Translations under genes and position numbers: made by a program
The notes under the pieces: model-generated
What the model was told of the DNA's origin: nothing
The model's input: the letters and a program-made list of their open reading frames with translations, nothing else
The model's database searches: none
Shown here: piece by piece, positions 8,462-17,696 of the stretch
Numbering within the stretch: the stretch's first letter is position 1
Layout: every line of letters begins with the position of its first letter
Assembly (NCBI RefSeq): GCF_008629655.1
Contig: NZ_VWSG01000003.1
Span: 224,366-288,365, forward strand
Direction of reading: 5' to 3'
DNA length: 64,000 nt
From: Paenimyroides baculatum
GTDB lineage: Bacteria > Bacteroidota > Bacteroidia > Flavobacteriales > Flavobacteriaceae

Positions 8462-10045
8462 ATGTTCCAAATTCCATACGAACAAACCGGCTATTTCTCT
8501 AAATTAATGATTGATTATCTTTGTAAAAGCAATCAGTTAAGCACTTTATACAACCGTTTTCCTTCCATAGAAAATTTTAAAGACCAGATTTCAGAAAAAC
8601 AGGCGAACTTTCCTTCAGCAAACAGACAAATACTTGCAAACAGCCTGCAAAATCAATATAAAAACTTTTCAGTATCAGTTGTCACTCAAACCAACATCAA
8701 CAACCTTAAAAACAACAATACATTTACTGTTGTAACGGGGCATCAGCTGAATTTGTTTACGGGACCACTTTATTTTTTGTACAAAATTGTTTCTACGATT
8801 AATTTGTGTAAAGAATTGAAAAAGATGCATCCGGAATACGATTTTGTACCGATTTATTGGATGGCTACGGAAGATCATGATTTTGATGAGATTAATTATT
8901 TTAATTTCAACCGAAAGAAATTTCAATGGAATAAAGAGGTTTCAGGTCCGGTTGGCAGATTGAATACCGATGGATTACAGGCAGTTTTTGATCAATTTAA
9001 AAAGCATTTACCTTTAGGAAACAATGCCGACGAACTTACCCTTTTGTTTGAAAATGCTTATTTAAAACACAACAATTTAGCCGATGCTACCCGATTTTTA
9101 GCTAATGAATTGTTTGGCAACGAAGGTTTGGTTATTGTTGATGGCGATGATGTAGCTTTAAAACAACTTTTTATTCCGCATATTAAGGAAGAATTGAACA
9201 ACCAGTCGTCTTTTAAGGAAGTCGAGAAAAGTTTTGATATTTTAAAGGATTACATTATTCAGGTAAATCCGCGCGAAATTAATTTGTTTTTTATTGAAGA
9301 CGGTTTGCGTGAACGTATTGTTTTTGAAGATGATTTATATAAAGTTTTAAATACCGAAATACAGTTTACAAAAGATGAATTGGTGCATTTGGTTGATAGC
9401 AATCCGGAAAAATTTAGTCCGAATGTTATTTTGCGTCCGGTGTATCAAGAAGTTATTTTACCAAATTTATGCTACATTGGAGGTGGCGGTGAACTGGCTT
9501 ACTGGCTAGAACTGAAAGATGTTTTTACGTTGCATAACATAACGTTCCCAATGCTTTTGTTGAGGAATTCTGTTTTATTGGCAACCAAAAAACAAAATCA
9601 AAAACGGGAGAAATTAAATCTTTCTTGGGAAGAATTATTTTTAAAAACTGATGATTTCCTACAGAAGAAAACAAAAGATTTTGCTCAACATGTTTTCGAT
9701 TTTGAACAACAAAAACAGTTTTTACAACAACAGTTTACAGCTTTAAAAGAAGTTACACTGCAAACCGACAAATCGTTTATTGGCGCGATAAATGCACAAG
9801 AAGCCAAACAGATTAAAGGTTTAGAGAATTTAGAAAAGCGTTATTTTAAAGCCGAACGCTTAAAAAATCAAGATCAATTGGATAGAATGCTTGATTTGAA
9901 AATCGCATTGTTTCCCAACAACAGTCTGCAGGAACGTGTTGATAATTTTTCAACTTTATATGTTGATTATGGTAAAGAAATGATTGATACTTTGTTAGAA
10001 AAGCTAAATCCGTTGGATCAGAATTATGCGATAATAACTTTATAA
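8462..10045 (+). CDS. bshC: Bacillithiol biosynthesis cysteine-adding enzyme BshC
   Basis: A 527-residue cytosolic protein. The motif VVTGHQLNLFTGPLYFLYK (GHQ at residues 93-95) and the downstream PIYWMATEDHDFDEINYF are signatures of BshC, the enzyme assigned to ligation of cysteine onto glucosaminyl-malate in bacillithiol synthesis. The C-terminal third is rich in Gln/Lys/Glu and probably forms the family's coiled-coil dimer helices. Length is close to the usual 520-540. bshA and bshB are not in the window. The gene is divergent from the radical SAM gene and has its own promoter element at 8439. Confidence 0.95.
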   Translation: MFQIPYEQTGYFSKLMIDYLCKSNQLSTLYNRFPSIENFKDQISEKQANFPSANRQILANSLQNQYKNFSVSVVTQTNINNLKNNNTFTVVTGHQLNLFTGPLYFLYKIVSTINLCKELKKMHPEYDFVPIYWMATEDHDFDEINYFNFNRKKFQWNKEVSGPVGRLNTDGLQAVFDQFKKHLPLGNNADELTLLFENAYLKHNNLADATRFLANELFGNEGLVIVDGDDVALKQLFIPHIKEELNNQSSFKEVEKSFDILKDYIIQVNPREINLFFIEDGLRERIVFEDDLYKVLNTEIQFTKDELVHLVDSNPEKFSPNVILRPVYQEVILPNLCYIGGGGELAYWLELKDVFTLHNITFPMLLLRNSVLLATKKQNQKREKLNLSWEELFLKTDDFLQKKTKDFAQHVFDFEQQKQFLQQQFTALKEVTLQTDKSFIGAINAQEAKQIKGLENLEKRYFKAERLKNQDQLDRMLDLKIALFPNNSLQERVDNFSTLYVDYGKEMIDTLLEKLNPLDQNYAIITL

Positions 10046-10078
10046 GTTTACACAGATTTATTGTATTTAGATAAGCGT

Positions 10079-10236
10079 CACTTCGAGTAGCGCACACAGT
10101 GAAGCGTATTGAGAAGTTTTTAATAATTGTGAGTTCTCAACAGGTTTGAACTGACGAAGATCTTGTATTTTCTGTTTAACACAAGGTTTTAAATAATTAT
10201 CCGTGCATCTGTGGTAAAAAAATAAATCTGTAGCAA
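10079..10236. repeat. Intergenic repeat-like segment, including one copy of a 19-base repeat
   Basis: The 249-base gap after bshC holds ACTTCGAGTAGCGCACACAG near 10080, which resembles short interspersed repeats common in Flavobacteriaceae. Downstream, ATCCGTGCATCTGTGGTAA (10199-10217) is an exact reverse complement of 36352-36370, and AATCTGTAGCAA (10225-10236) recurs at 36432-36443. No gene was found here. Confidence 0.6.
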
Positions 10237-10294
10237 AAAAAATATATGCACGCATACTTTTTTGTATATTTACCTATCAACCAAATAGTAAAGT

Positions 10295-11176
10295 ATGGAT
10301 TTTTCTCAAAAAATGTTACGCGACAATGCGTTAAATGATAAAGTTATTATTGTAACAGGCGGTGGCAGTGGTTTAGGTAAAGCCATGACCACCTATTTTT
10401 TAGAGTTGGGTGCAAAAGTTGCAATCACTTCACGCGATATTGAAAAACTACAAAATACAGCAACCGAACTGGAACAACAAACCGGCGGAACATGTTTACC
10501 AATTGCTTGTGATGTCCGTCATTACGATCAGGTAGAAAATATGCTGCAACAAGTTTTATCGGCGTTTGGTAAAGTTGATGTTTTACTGAACAATGCGGCG
10601 GGTAACTTTATCTCGCCTACCGAACGTTTATCTGCAAATGCGTTTGATACCATTATTGATATTGTTTTAAAAGGCAGCAAAAACTGTACACTTGCTTTAG
10701 GTAAACATTGGATTGACAAAGGCGAAAAAAACAAAACCGTTTTAAATATTGTTACCACGTATGCTTGGACAGGTTCGGGTTATGTGGTGCCAAGTGCAAC
10801 AGCAAAAGCCGGTGTGCTGGCAATGACGCGCAGTTTGGCGGTTGAATGGGCAAAATACGGAATACGCATGAATGCCATTGCTCCGGGGCCTTTTCCTACT
10901 AAAGGTGCTTGGGACAGATTATTGCCGGGTGAATTAAAAGATCAGTTTGATATTACCAAACAAGTTCCGTTACGACGTGTAGGCGATCATCAGGAATTAG
11001 CGAATTTAGCGGCTTATCTGGTTTCAGATTTTTCGCAATACATCAACGGCGAAGTTGTTACGATTGATGGAGGTGAATGGCTGCAAGGTGCCGGCGAATT
11101 TAATATGTTGGAAAATATCCCGAAAGAATTATGGGATATGCTGGAACAAATGATAAAAGCTAAAGGGAATAAATAA
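10295..11176 (+). CDS. SDR family oxidoreductase, 2,4-dienoyl-CoA reductase-like
   Basis: A 293-residue short-chain dehydrogenase. The NAD(P)-binding TGGGSGLG is at residues 21-28 and NNAAGNF follows. In place of the classical YxxxK the active site reads GYVVPSATAKAG, that is SxxxK, and the following PGPFPTKGAW fits the same subgroup. This is the arrangement of mitochondrial-type 2,4-dienoyl-CoA reductase (DECR), which removes conjugated double bonds during unsaturated fatty-acid beta-oxidation. The substrate is therefore probably a dienoyl-CoA, but no beta-oxidation genes are adjacent. The ATG at 10295 puts the Rossmann motif at a normal distance. Confidence 0.85.
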   Translation: MDFSQKMLRDNALNDKVIIVTGGGSGLGKAMTTYFLELGAKVAITSRDIEKLQNTATELEQQTGGTCLPIACDVRHYDQVENMLQQVLSAFGKVDVLLNNAAGNFISPTERLSANAFDTIIDIVLKGSKNCTLALGKHWIDKGEKNKTVLNIVTTYAWTGSGYVVPSATAKAGVLAMTRSLAVEWAKYGIRMNAIAPGPFPTKGAWDRLLPGELKDQFDITKQVPLRRVGDHQELANLAAYLVSDFSQYINGEVVTIDGGEWLQGAGEFNMLENIPKELWDMLEQMIKAKGNK

Positions 11177-11216
11177 AAACTGTTTGTTTTTCAATAATGA
11201 ACAAAATTTAACAAAC

Positions 11217-11924
11217 ATGATGATACCTTCTGATAAGGAATATATAGAAACAAAAAAAATAATCCTTGGAACTGATAAAATGAAACCCGGGTTTATTGCT
11301 CTGGCAAAATGGATTGACAAAACTTTTGATGTGAAGACAATTAATATTATTTACGACACACTTTATGACGGAAATCCACGTTTGCGGGTTTGTTTTGAAT
11401 TTGAACAAGAAAAAAATATTTTTTTTGCTAGAGGTATTTCTAATTTTGACAAAAAAAAACAAAAATTAATTGCTGATAAATTTAAAGAGACAATTGAGCT
11501 TCAAGATTTAAGTAAACCTAAAAATTCAATATTCAACTTATTCAAATTCAAACAAAATAAAACTTTCCAGACAGAAGATATTTTTGTTACTTATTCTGCA
11601 TTTGCACCTGTTGCCAAACAAGAAGTGATTTCCAAAATAAGTAAAGAACAGAAAGAAAACTTTATAAATTCATTTAACAACAAAGATATTTGGACTATTT
11701 CATGGTTTTTTACAGTTCCAACATTCTTTATGTTTACGGATGAAAAAGTGAAAGAATATGATAACCTTGAATTTAGAAAAATTTGGGCTGACAAATATTT
11801 TGAATTTATTAAACCATTTGATGATTTCGACTATTTTAAAAGAGAAGAAATTCTAATTGATTTAGACAGTAAGGAGAATTTTGACAAGAATTATCAAAGC
11901 AATTGGTATTACTATTATAAATAA
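11217..11924 (+). CDS. Hypothetical protein (orphan)
   Basis: A 235-residue soluble protein from ATG 11217; an in-frame TTG at 11184 would add 11 residues. I do not recognise a family. It is rich in Lys, Phe, Asp and Tyr, has no signal peptide or membrane helix, and ends in an aromatic patch (NWYYYYK). Base composition is more AT-rich than the neighbouring SDR gene, consistent with an accessory gene. The gap to the SDR is 40 bases with no terminator, so cotranscription is possible. Confidence 0.65.
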   Translation: MMIPSDKEYIETKKIILGTDKMKPGFIALAKWIDKTFDVKTINIIYDTLYDGNPRLRVCFEFEQEKNIFFARGISNFDKKKQKLIADKFKETIELQDLSKPKNSIFNLFKFKQNKTFQTEDIFVTYSAFAPVAKQEVISKISKEQKENFINSFNNKDIWTISWFFTVPTFFMFTDEKVKEYDNLEFRKIWADKYFEFIKPFDDFDYFKREEILIDLDSKENFDKNYQSNWYYYYK

Positions 11925-11942
11925 AGACATTAAAGATTCCTT

Positions 11943-11955
11943 CGGAATGACAAAC
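11943..11955. repeat. Short repeat fragment CGGAATGACAAAC
   Basis: These 13 bases are the exact reverse complement of 6004-6016 (GTTTGTCATTCCG). Both lie in intergenic spaces. They look like remnants of a short interspersed element often seen in flavobacterial intergenic DNA. Confidence 0.45.
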
Positions 11956-11980
11956 AAGACGGTAAAAATAAAACGTTATC

Positions 11981-12895
11981 CTAAAAAGTTCCAATTAAAC
12001 CAACTCCGTTACCTGTAACAGAAAAATTCCACGTAATGTGTTTCTTTTGGTATTTCTCCCAAGGATTTTCGTATTTCGTTTGTTCAAAACGTTTTATAAC
12101 CGTTTTAGTACAAAAATAAGCCAGAATTCCACCAAAAGCTACATCGCTTACCCAATGAGCGTTGGCGTACATTCGGCTAGCCATAGTTACCGCAGCACCT
12201 GTATAAAAAAGTCCCTTTAACCAAGTTTGTTCTACCCTTTCTGCTAAAACAAATGCCGTTACAAAAGCAATTTGTGAATGTCCTGATGGAAAAGAACTAA
12301 ATCCCGGATCGTTTATAAAAGGTCTAAATTCGTGATTTCCAAAACCTTCGGTTGGTCGGGATCTACCTACAATTTTTTTCATGGCAGTTTGCAAAACACC
12401 CGATGTTGCGTAAGCCGATGTTAGTATCGCTGCCGTTTCTTTTGTCCATTCATCATTAATAATCCAACCGGTTGCATAAAATCCGCCTGCAACAATAACT
12501 GCCGCGTAGGGTTTTCCGTTTCGGTATCCGAAATCGCCTAATTTATTGACAAATTTTCCCTGATCTCTGTTCATAAATTCGTTCACAGGTTTATCTGCAA
12601 GCGACAATAATGCCGTTCCGCCCAAAGTTGCTCCAAAAGTTAACAGATCATCTTTCTGCCAGCGAACAGGCGATGAAAGCGTGTATAAAAAAGCATCGGT
12701 AATTCGAATAATATCCGGTGTTTTCTTGAGCATTGTATATAGCGAATCGGCAAAAACTTCAGTTTCCGTTAAACTATCTTTCGGTAGATTATCAATTTCA
12801 AAAGAATTTCGTTCAAAAGTCAATGAATCTGTTTGTGAATAACAGCCTATTCCACAAACAAATAACACAATAAAAATCAATCTTTTAAAATACAT
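11981..12895 (-). CDS. Phosphatase PAP2 family protein, exported
   Basis: A 304-residue protein with a signal peptide or N-terminal anchor (about residues 4-18) and several hydrophobic helices. All three motifs of the PAP2/acid phosphatase superfamily are present: KKIVGRSRP (173-181), PSGH (203-206) and SRMYANAHWVSDV (240-252), with catalytic His206 and His247. Such proteins dephosphorylate lipid phosphates such as undecaprenyl or phosphatidylglycerol phosphate at the envelope. The exact substrate is not known. It is monocistronic and has a -7 element at 12913-12921. Confidence 0.9.
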   Translation of the reverse strand: MYFKRLIFIVLFVCGIGCYSQTDSLTFERNSFEIDNLPKDSLTETEVFADSLYTMLKKTPDIIRITDAFLYTLSSPVRWQKDDLLTFGATLGGTALLSLADKPVNEFMNRDQGKFVNKLGDFGYRNGKPYAAVIVAGGFYATGWIINDEWTKETAAILTSAYATSGVLQTAMKKIVGRSRPTEGFGNHEFRPFINDPGFSSFPSGHSQIAFVTAFVLAERVEQTWLKGLFYTGAAVTMASRMYANAHWVSDVAFGGILAYFCTKTVIKRFEQTKYENPWEKYQKKHITWNFSVTGNGVGLIGTF

Positions 12896-12912
12896 TTTTA
12901 TTTTTTAAAGGT

Positions 12913-12921
12913 GCAAATATA
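12913..12921 (-). promoter_or_regulatory. -7 promoter element of the PAP2 gene
   Basis: The minus strand reads TATATTTGC, a perfect TAnnTTTGY match, 17 bases before the ATG at 12895. Confidence 0.6.
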
Positions 12922-13135
12922 TAAATTGAAACCGTTGCTAAAGGGTCAGCGGTAACGTATTAATGTTAATTTAACGTGAACGCTAAATGTTTAGTATGTT
13001 ATTATAAATTGAATTTAAACGTAATACACGGTTATTAGCCAAAATCGTCTTAAAAAGACACCATAAAATATATTTAGCATTTTTAGTTAAGATAATTAAT
13101 TGTATTTTTACACTTCAAATTTTTGTAAAGAAAAA

Positions 13136-13906
13136 ATGGGTAAAATCATTGCTATAGCGAATCAAAAAGGTGGTGTGGGAAAAACCACCACTTCTGTTAA
13201 TTTAGCCGCATCTTTGGGTGCTTTAGAAAAGAAAGTATTATTGATTGATGCCGATCCGCAAGCAAATGCTACTTCTGGTTTAGGTATTGATGTTGAATCG
13301 GTTGAAGCAGGAACTTATCAGATATTAGAGCATACGGTATTACCGCAGGATGCTGCTTTGGAATGTTCGGCTCCGAATGTTGATTTAATTCCGGCGCATA
13401 TCGATTTGGTTGCTATAGAAATTGAATTAGTAGATAAAGAAAATCGCGAGTACATGCTGAAACAGGCATTGGCTTCGATTAAAGAAGAATACGATTATAT
13501 TATTATTGACTGTGCACCGTCGTTAGGTTTGCTAACATTGAATGCTTTAACGGCTGCAGATTCTGTTGTGATTCCAATTCAATGCGAATATTTTGCTTTG
13601 GAAGGTTTGGGCAAGCTATTGAATACCATTAAAAGTGTTCAAAAAATTCACAACCCGAATTTAGATATCGAAGGATTGCTTTTAACCATGTACGATTCTC
13701 GTTTGCGTTTATCGAACCAGGTTGTTGACGAAGTTCAGAAGCATTTTAACGACATGGTTTTTGAAACCGTTATTCAGCGTAACGTAAAATTAAGCGAGGC
13801 TCCGTCGTTTGGCGAAAGCATCATTAATTACGATGCAGCAAGTAAAGGTGCAAGCAACTATTTGAGTTTGGCACAGGAAATTATTAAGAAAAACCCTAAC
13901 AACTAA
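13136..13906 (+). CDS. parA: Chromosome partitioning ATPase ParA (Soj)
   Basis: 256 residues from ATG 13136; an in-frame TTG at 13100 would put 12 unconserved residues ahead of the universal MGKIIAIANQ start. The deviant Walker A motif KGGVGKTT is at residues 11-18, followed by LLIDADPQANAT and the IDCAPSLGLLT segment. It binds ATP, coats the nucleoid and moves ParB-parS complexes to segregate the origin region. The stop overlaps the parB start (TAATG). No convincing parS site was seen around it. Confidence 0.95.
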   Translation: MGKIIAIANQKGGVGKTTTSVNLAASLGALEKKVLLIDADPQANATSGLGIDVESVEAGTYQILEHTVLPQDAALECSAPNVDLIPAHIDLVAIEIELVDKENREYMLKQALASIKEEYDYIIIDCAPSLGLLTLNALTAADSVVIPIQCEYFALEGLGKLLNTIKSVQKIHNPNLDIEGLLLTMYDSRLRLSNQVVDEVQKHFNDMVFETVIQRNVKLSEAPSFGESIINYDAASKGASNYLSLAQEIIKKNPNN

Positions 13907-14808
13907 TGGCAAAAGCAGTTAAAAAACAAGCGTTAGGTCGCGGTTTATCGGCACTTTTAAAAGATCCTGCTAACGATATTAAATCAATAGAAGATACAAA
14001 CGCCGATAAAGTTGTTGGAAATATCATTGAACTGGAACTGGATTTTATCAAGGTAAACCCTTTTCAGCCAAGAACAAATTTTAACGAAGAAACCTTAAAA
14101 GAACTTGCAACATCTATTAAAGAATTGGGTGTTATACAGCCTATTACAGTTCGTAAGATCGATTTTAACAAATACGAATTAATTTCGGGTGAGCGTCGTT
14201 TACGTGCTTCAAAATTGGCAGGTCTACAGACAATTCCGGCGTATATCCGTATTGCAAACGATAACGAATCGCTTGTTATGGCATTGGTTGAAAACATTCA
14301 GCGCCATGATTTAGATCCTATTGAAATTGCGATGTCGTACCAACGATTGATTGACGAAATTCAGCTAACGCAGGAACAAATGAGCGACCGTGTTGGTAAA
14401 AAAAGATCGACCATTACCAATTATTTGCGTTTGTTGCGTTTAGATCCTATTATTCAAAGCGGTATCCGCGACGGATTTATTTCTATGGGTCACGGTCGTG
14501 CAATCATTAATATTGAAGATCACGAAGTACAAACGGATATCTACCACAAAATCATCAAAGAAAATTTATCTGTTCGCGAAACCGAAGCTTTGGTAAAAGC
14601 ATATCAGGAAGGTTTGTTGAATACTGGAAGTGTTCCTGTAAAGAAAAAAATCACGTACACGATTTCCGATTCACAACGAAAAATATTTACAGAGTTTTTC
14701 GGCGCTAAAGTCGATGTAAAAATTGCAGCAAACGGTAAAGGTGCCATCAATGTACCTTTTCATTCGGCAGAAGATTTAGAACGTATCATTAAACTTTTAA
14801 ACAAATAG
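13906..14808 (+). CDS. parB: Chromosome partitioning protein ParB
   Basis: 300 residues. Order of domains: N-terminal ParA-stimulating segment (KKQALGRGLSALL), the ParB CTPase domain with NPFQPR, GERRLRA (95-101) and ENIQRHDLDPIE (129-140), a helix-turn-helix around 155-178 (LTQEQMSDRVGKKRSTITNY) and a C-terminal dimerisation region. It loads at parS and slides as a CTP-dependent clamp. It overlaps parA by one base and DUF5683 by one base. Confidence 0.95.
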   Translation: MAKAVKKQALGRGLSALLKDPANDIKSIEDTNADKVVGNIIELELDFIKVNPFQPRTNFNEETLKELATSIKELGVIQPITVRKIDFNKYELISGERRLRASKLAGLQTIPAYIRIANDNESLVMALVENIQRHDLDPIEIAMSYQRLIDEIQLTQEQMSDRVGKKRSTITNYLRLLRLDPIIQSGIRDGFISMGHGRAIINIEDHEVQTDIYHKIIKENLSVRETEALVKAYQEGLLNTGSVPVKKKITYTISDSQRKIFTEFFGAKVDVKIAANGKGAINVPFHSAEDLERIIKLLNK

Positions 14809-15374
14809 TGTTTTCTAAATTATACATTATTGTTTTTTGTCTGTTTTTTGGAACTGTTTGGGCACAAAACGATACCTTAAAAATGGTTCAGCCCGAAATG
14901 CCCAAATTAACCGCACAGGCATTAAATCCTTTGGCTCCGGCTAAAGCGGCTTTTTATTCGGCAATTGTACCGGGTCTGGGTCAGTATTACAACAAAAGTT
15001 ACTGGAAAATTCCATTGGTTTATGGCGGAATGGGAACCAGTCTGTACTTTTATATTGACAATCAAAGAGCTTACACCGCTGCCCGTGACGAATATAAATT
15101 ACGCTTGCGTGGTATTGAGCGTACAGACAATCCAAAAGTAGGCTCATACACACAGGATCAGCTGGTTACCGTACAGCGAAATGCACAGCGAAACCGCGAT
15201 TTATCGTTATTTATTACTATAGGAATTTATATTTTAAATATTGTTGATGCCAATGTAGATGCGCATTTACAACAGTTTAATGTAGATGAAGATTTATCGT
15301 TTAAGCCAAATTTAGAATACAATCCGTTAATAAACCAACACCACTTTAACGTTAACGTAAGTTACAGATTTTAA
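14808..15374 (+). CDS. DUF5683 domain-containing protein
   Basis: 188 residues with a signal peptide ending near VWAQ (about residue 20). The conserved segment KAAFYSAIVPGLGQYYNKSYWKIPLVYGGM is the DUF5683 signature; two hydrophobic segments follow. The family is Bacteroidota-specific, envelope-located and uncharacterised. The start is GTG, overlapping the last base of the parB stop. The order parA-parB-DUF5683-dapB-lepB is usual in Flavobacteriaceae. Confidence 0.85.
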   Translation: MFSKLYIIVFCLFFGTVWAQNDTLKMVQPEMPKLTAQALNPLAPAKAAFYSAIVPGLGQYYNKSYWKIPLVYGGMGTSLYFYIDNQRAYTAARDEYKLRLRGIERTDNPKVGSYTQDQLVTVQRNAQRNRDLSLFITIGIYILNIVDANVDAHLQQFNVDEDLSFKPNLEYNPLINQHHFNVNVSYRF

Positions 15375-15376
15375 TT

Positions 15377-16078
15377 ATGAAAATAGCATTATTAGGCTAC
15401 GGAAAAATGGGTAAAGAAATTGAAAAAATTGCCTTGCAACGTGGTCACGAAATAGTTTTAAGAAAAACAGAAGAAAACGATTACAGCGGATTGGAACATG
15501 CCGATGTGGCAATTGATTTCAGTATCCCTACAGCTGCAACAGAAAATATAAGTACGTGTTTTAATCATAACATTCCGGTAGTTTCTGGTACAACTGGTTG
15601 GTTGGAACATTACAACGATATGACGGCTTTATGCCAGGAAAAGAACGGAGCTTTTTTATATGGATCTAACTTTAGCGTAGGTGTCAATTTATTTTTTGAA
15701 CTGAATTCGTATCTGGCAAAATTAATGGCAAACATTAAAGAGTATAATGTATCGATGGAAGAAATTCATCATACACAAAAATTAGATGCGCCAAGCGGAA
15801 CAGCTATTTCACTGGCACAAGGAATCATTGCAGAAACAGATTACAAGCAGTGGACAATGGACAATGCAAATGATAACGAAATTTATATCGATGCAAAACG
15901 TATTGAAGATGTTCCGGGAACACACAGTGTTTTTTATAAATCAGCCGTTGATGAAATCGAAATAAAACATACCGCATTTTCACGTCAGGGCTTTGCTCTG
16001 GGCGCTGTGATTGCAGCCGAATGGATTTTAGGCAAAAAAGGCATCTTTACTATGAAAGATGTTTTGAATTTAGGTTAA
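15377..16078 (+). CDS. dapB: 4-hydroxy-tetrahydrodipicolinate reductase
   Basis: 233 residues. The NAD(P)-binding GYGKMG is at residues 7-12, VVSGTTGW at 68-75, the active-site HHTQKLDAPSGTA at 131-143 with catalytic His131-His132 and Lys135. It reduces 4-hydroxy-tetrahydrodipicolinate in lysine and diaminopimelate synthesis. It is slightly shorter than the ~270-residue E. coli enzyme, as is usual in this phylum. It starts 2 bases after DUF5683. Confidence 0.95.
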   Translation: MKIALLGYGKMGKEIEKIALQRGHEIVLRKTEENDYSGLEHADVAIDFSIPTAATENISTCFNHNIPVVSGTTGWLEHYNDMTALCQEKNGAFLYGSNFSVGVNLFFELNSYLAKLMANIKEYNVSMEEIHHTQKLDAPSGTAISLAQGIIAETDYKQWTMDNANDNEIYIDAKRIEDVPGTHSVFYKSAVDEIEIKHTAFSRQGFALGAVIAAEWILGKKGIFTMKDVLNLG

Positions 16079-16093
16079 TTAGTCAAAAAAAAT

Positions 16094-16101
16094 TACTTTC
16101 G
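16094..16101 (+). promoter_or_regulatory. Possible -7 element of lepB
   Basis: TACTTTCG differs from TAnnTTTG by one base and ends 17 bases before the lepB ATG. The extended string TTTCGTTAAAA also occurs upstream of the gene at 18434. Confidence 0.4.
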
Positions 16102-16118
16102 TTAAAAATATTTAGGTT

Positions 16119-17696
16119 ATGACATTTACACAATGGTTTTTATTTTTCCTTGCAGTTCAGGTAATACATTTTCTGGGCACATGGAAATTATACGTAAAAG
16201 CAGGCAGAAAAGCGTGGGAAGCAGCAGTACCTGTTTATAACGCAATTGTTTTAATGCAAATTATTAACCGACCAAAATGGTGGGTTATTCTATTGTTTAT
16301 TCCTATTGTAAACTTAATCATGTTTCCGGTTGTTTGGGTTGAAACCTTACGCAGTTTCGGAAAAAACTCAACTGTAGACACCATTTTAGGTGTAGTAACT
16401 TTAGGCTTTTACGTGTATTACGTAAATTATTTTGAAAACGTTACCTACATACAAAACCGAAGCATAAAACCCAAAACCGAAGCTGGCGAAACCGTAAGTT
16501 CTATATTGTTCGCCGTTGTGGTTGCAACCATTATACATACGTTCTTTATACAGCCGTTTACCATACCAACTTCATCGTTAGAAAAAACCTTATTGGTAGG
16601 CGATTTCCTATTTGTAAGTAAAGTAAACTATGGTGCGCGCGTTCCACAAACTGCAATTGCTTTCCCAATGGTACATGATACTATTCCGTTGGCAAAAGTA
16701 AAATCGTACAGTAAATTTCCACAAATACCTGAAATGCGTTTTCCTGGTTTTGAGAAGCCGGAACACAACGACATTATGGTTTTTAACTGGCCTGTTGATA
16801 CCATTTCGTATTTTGGTTACAGAGGATCGGAACGTTTTGACAAACCGATGGATAAAAAATCAAACTACGTTAAAAGAACCGTTGGTTTACCGGGTGATAA
16901 TTTAGAGATTAAAGACGGTGTTTTATACATAAACAATAAAGTATTGGAATTAGGCGATCGTGCTAAAATTCAGTATTCATACGATGTAACAACAAATGGT
17001 TCACCATTAGATGTTAATTTCCTAGTTAAGGATTTAGGTGTTACCGATGGTGCAATGCAGATGTCAACAAATACTTATAGAATTTTTGCTTTAACTGAAG
17101 AAGGAGCTGAACGTTTAAAACAGCTTTCATCGATAACCGAAGTAAAAAGAAATGTAGAGACACAACCTGAACCTCATCCTTTCAAAACAAATATGTTGGC
17201 TATTTTCCCTCACAACAAAGCCTGGAATCGTGACAATTTAGGTCCGATACATATTCCTGCAAAAGGAGAAGTTGTTCAATTAACAACCGAAACATTACCT
17301 TTATATAAAGGAATTATTACAGATTACGAACACAACAAGTTAGAAGTTAAAAACGGATCGATCTTTATTAACGACCAACCTGCAACAACATATACTATTC
17401 AGCAAGATTATTACTATATGATGGGAGACAACCGTCATAATTCAGAAGACAGCCGTTATTGGGGCTTTGTTCCTGCAGATCATATTGTAGGAAAACCTGT
17501 TTTCATCTGGATGAGTATGGATCCTAATGTGCCAATGAGTAAATTGTTCGATAAAATTCGTTGGGATCGTTTGTTTACAACCGTTCACGGCACAGGCAAA
17601 CCACATTCTTTCTTTATTTATTTCGTAATTATTTTAGTGGGCTGGACAGGTTACAGCTTCGTTAAAAAACGCAAGGCAAAAAAGTATAAATATTAA
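16119..17696 (+). CDS. lepB: Signal peptidase I with N-terminal membrane extension
   Basis: 525 residues, about twice the size of many signal peptidases. Residues 1-115 hold three or four membrane helices (DUF5684-like). The peptidase begins near 125 with a membrane anchor, then FTIPTSSLEKTLLVGD, where Ser153 is the expected nucleophile (Leu follows instead of the usual Met), and NYVKRTVGLPGD with Lys252 as general base. The substrate-binding C-terminal part includes YMMGDNRHNSEDSR. A final membrane helix and a Lys-rich tail close the protein. It cleaves signal peptides of exported preproteins at the outer face of the inner membrane. Confidence 0.93.
   Translation: MTFTQWFLFFLAVQVIHFLGTWKLYVKAGRKAWEAAVPVYNAIVLMQIINRPKWWVILLFIPIVNLIMFPVVWVETLRSFGKNSTVDTILGVVTLGFYVYYVNYFENVTYIQNRSIKPKTEAGETVSSILFAVVVATIIHTFFIQPFTIPTSSLEKTLLVGDFLFVSKVNYGARVPQTAIAFPMVHDTIPLAKVKSYSKFPQIPEMRFPGFEKPEHNDIMVFNWPVDTISYFGYRGSERFDKPMDKKSNYVKRTVGLPGDNLEIKDGVLYINNKVLELGDRAKIQYSYDVTTNGSPLDVNFLVKDLGVTDGAMQMSTNTYRIFALTEEGAERLKQLSSITEVKRNVETQPEPHPFKTNMLAIFPHNKAWNRDNLGPIHIPAKGEVVQLTTETLPLYKGIITDYEHNKLEVKNGSIFINDQPATTYTIQQDYYYMMGDNRHNSEDSRYWGFVPADHIVGKPVFIWMSMDPNVPMSKLFDKIRWDRLFTTVHGTGKPHSFFIYFVIILVGWTGYSFVKKRKAKKYKY

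Noticed and set aside
12896..13135. parS-like site near parAB (ACGTGAA at about 12971)
   Set aside because: Only a half-site resembles the TGTTNCACGTGAAACA consensus, and it is not palindromic.
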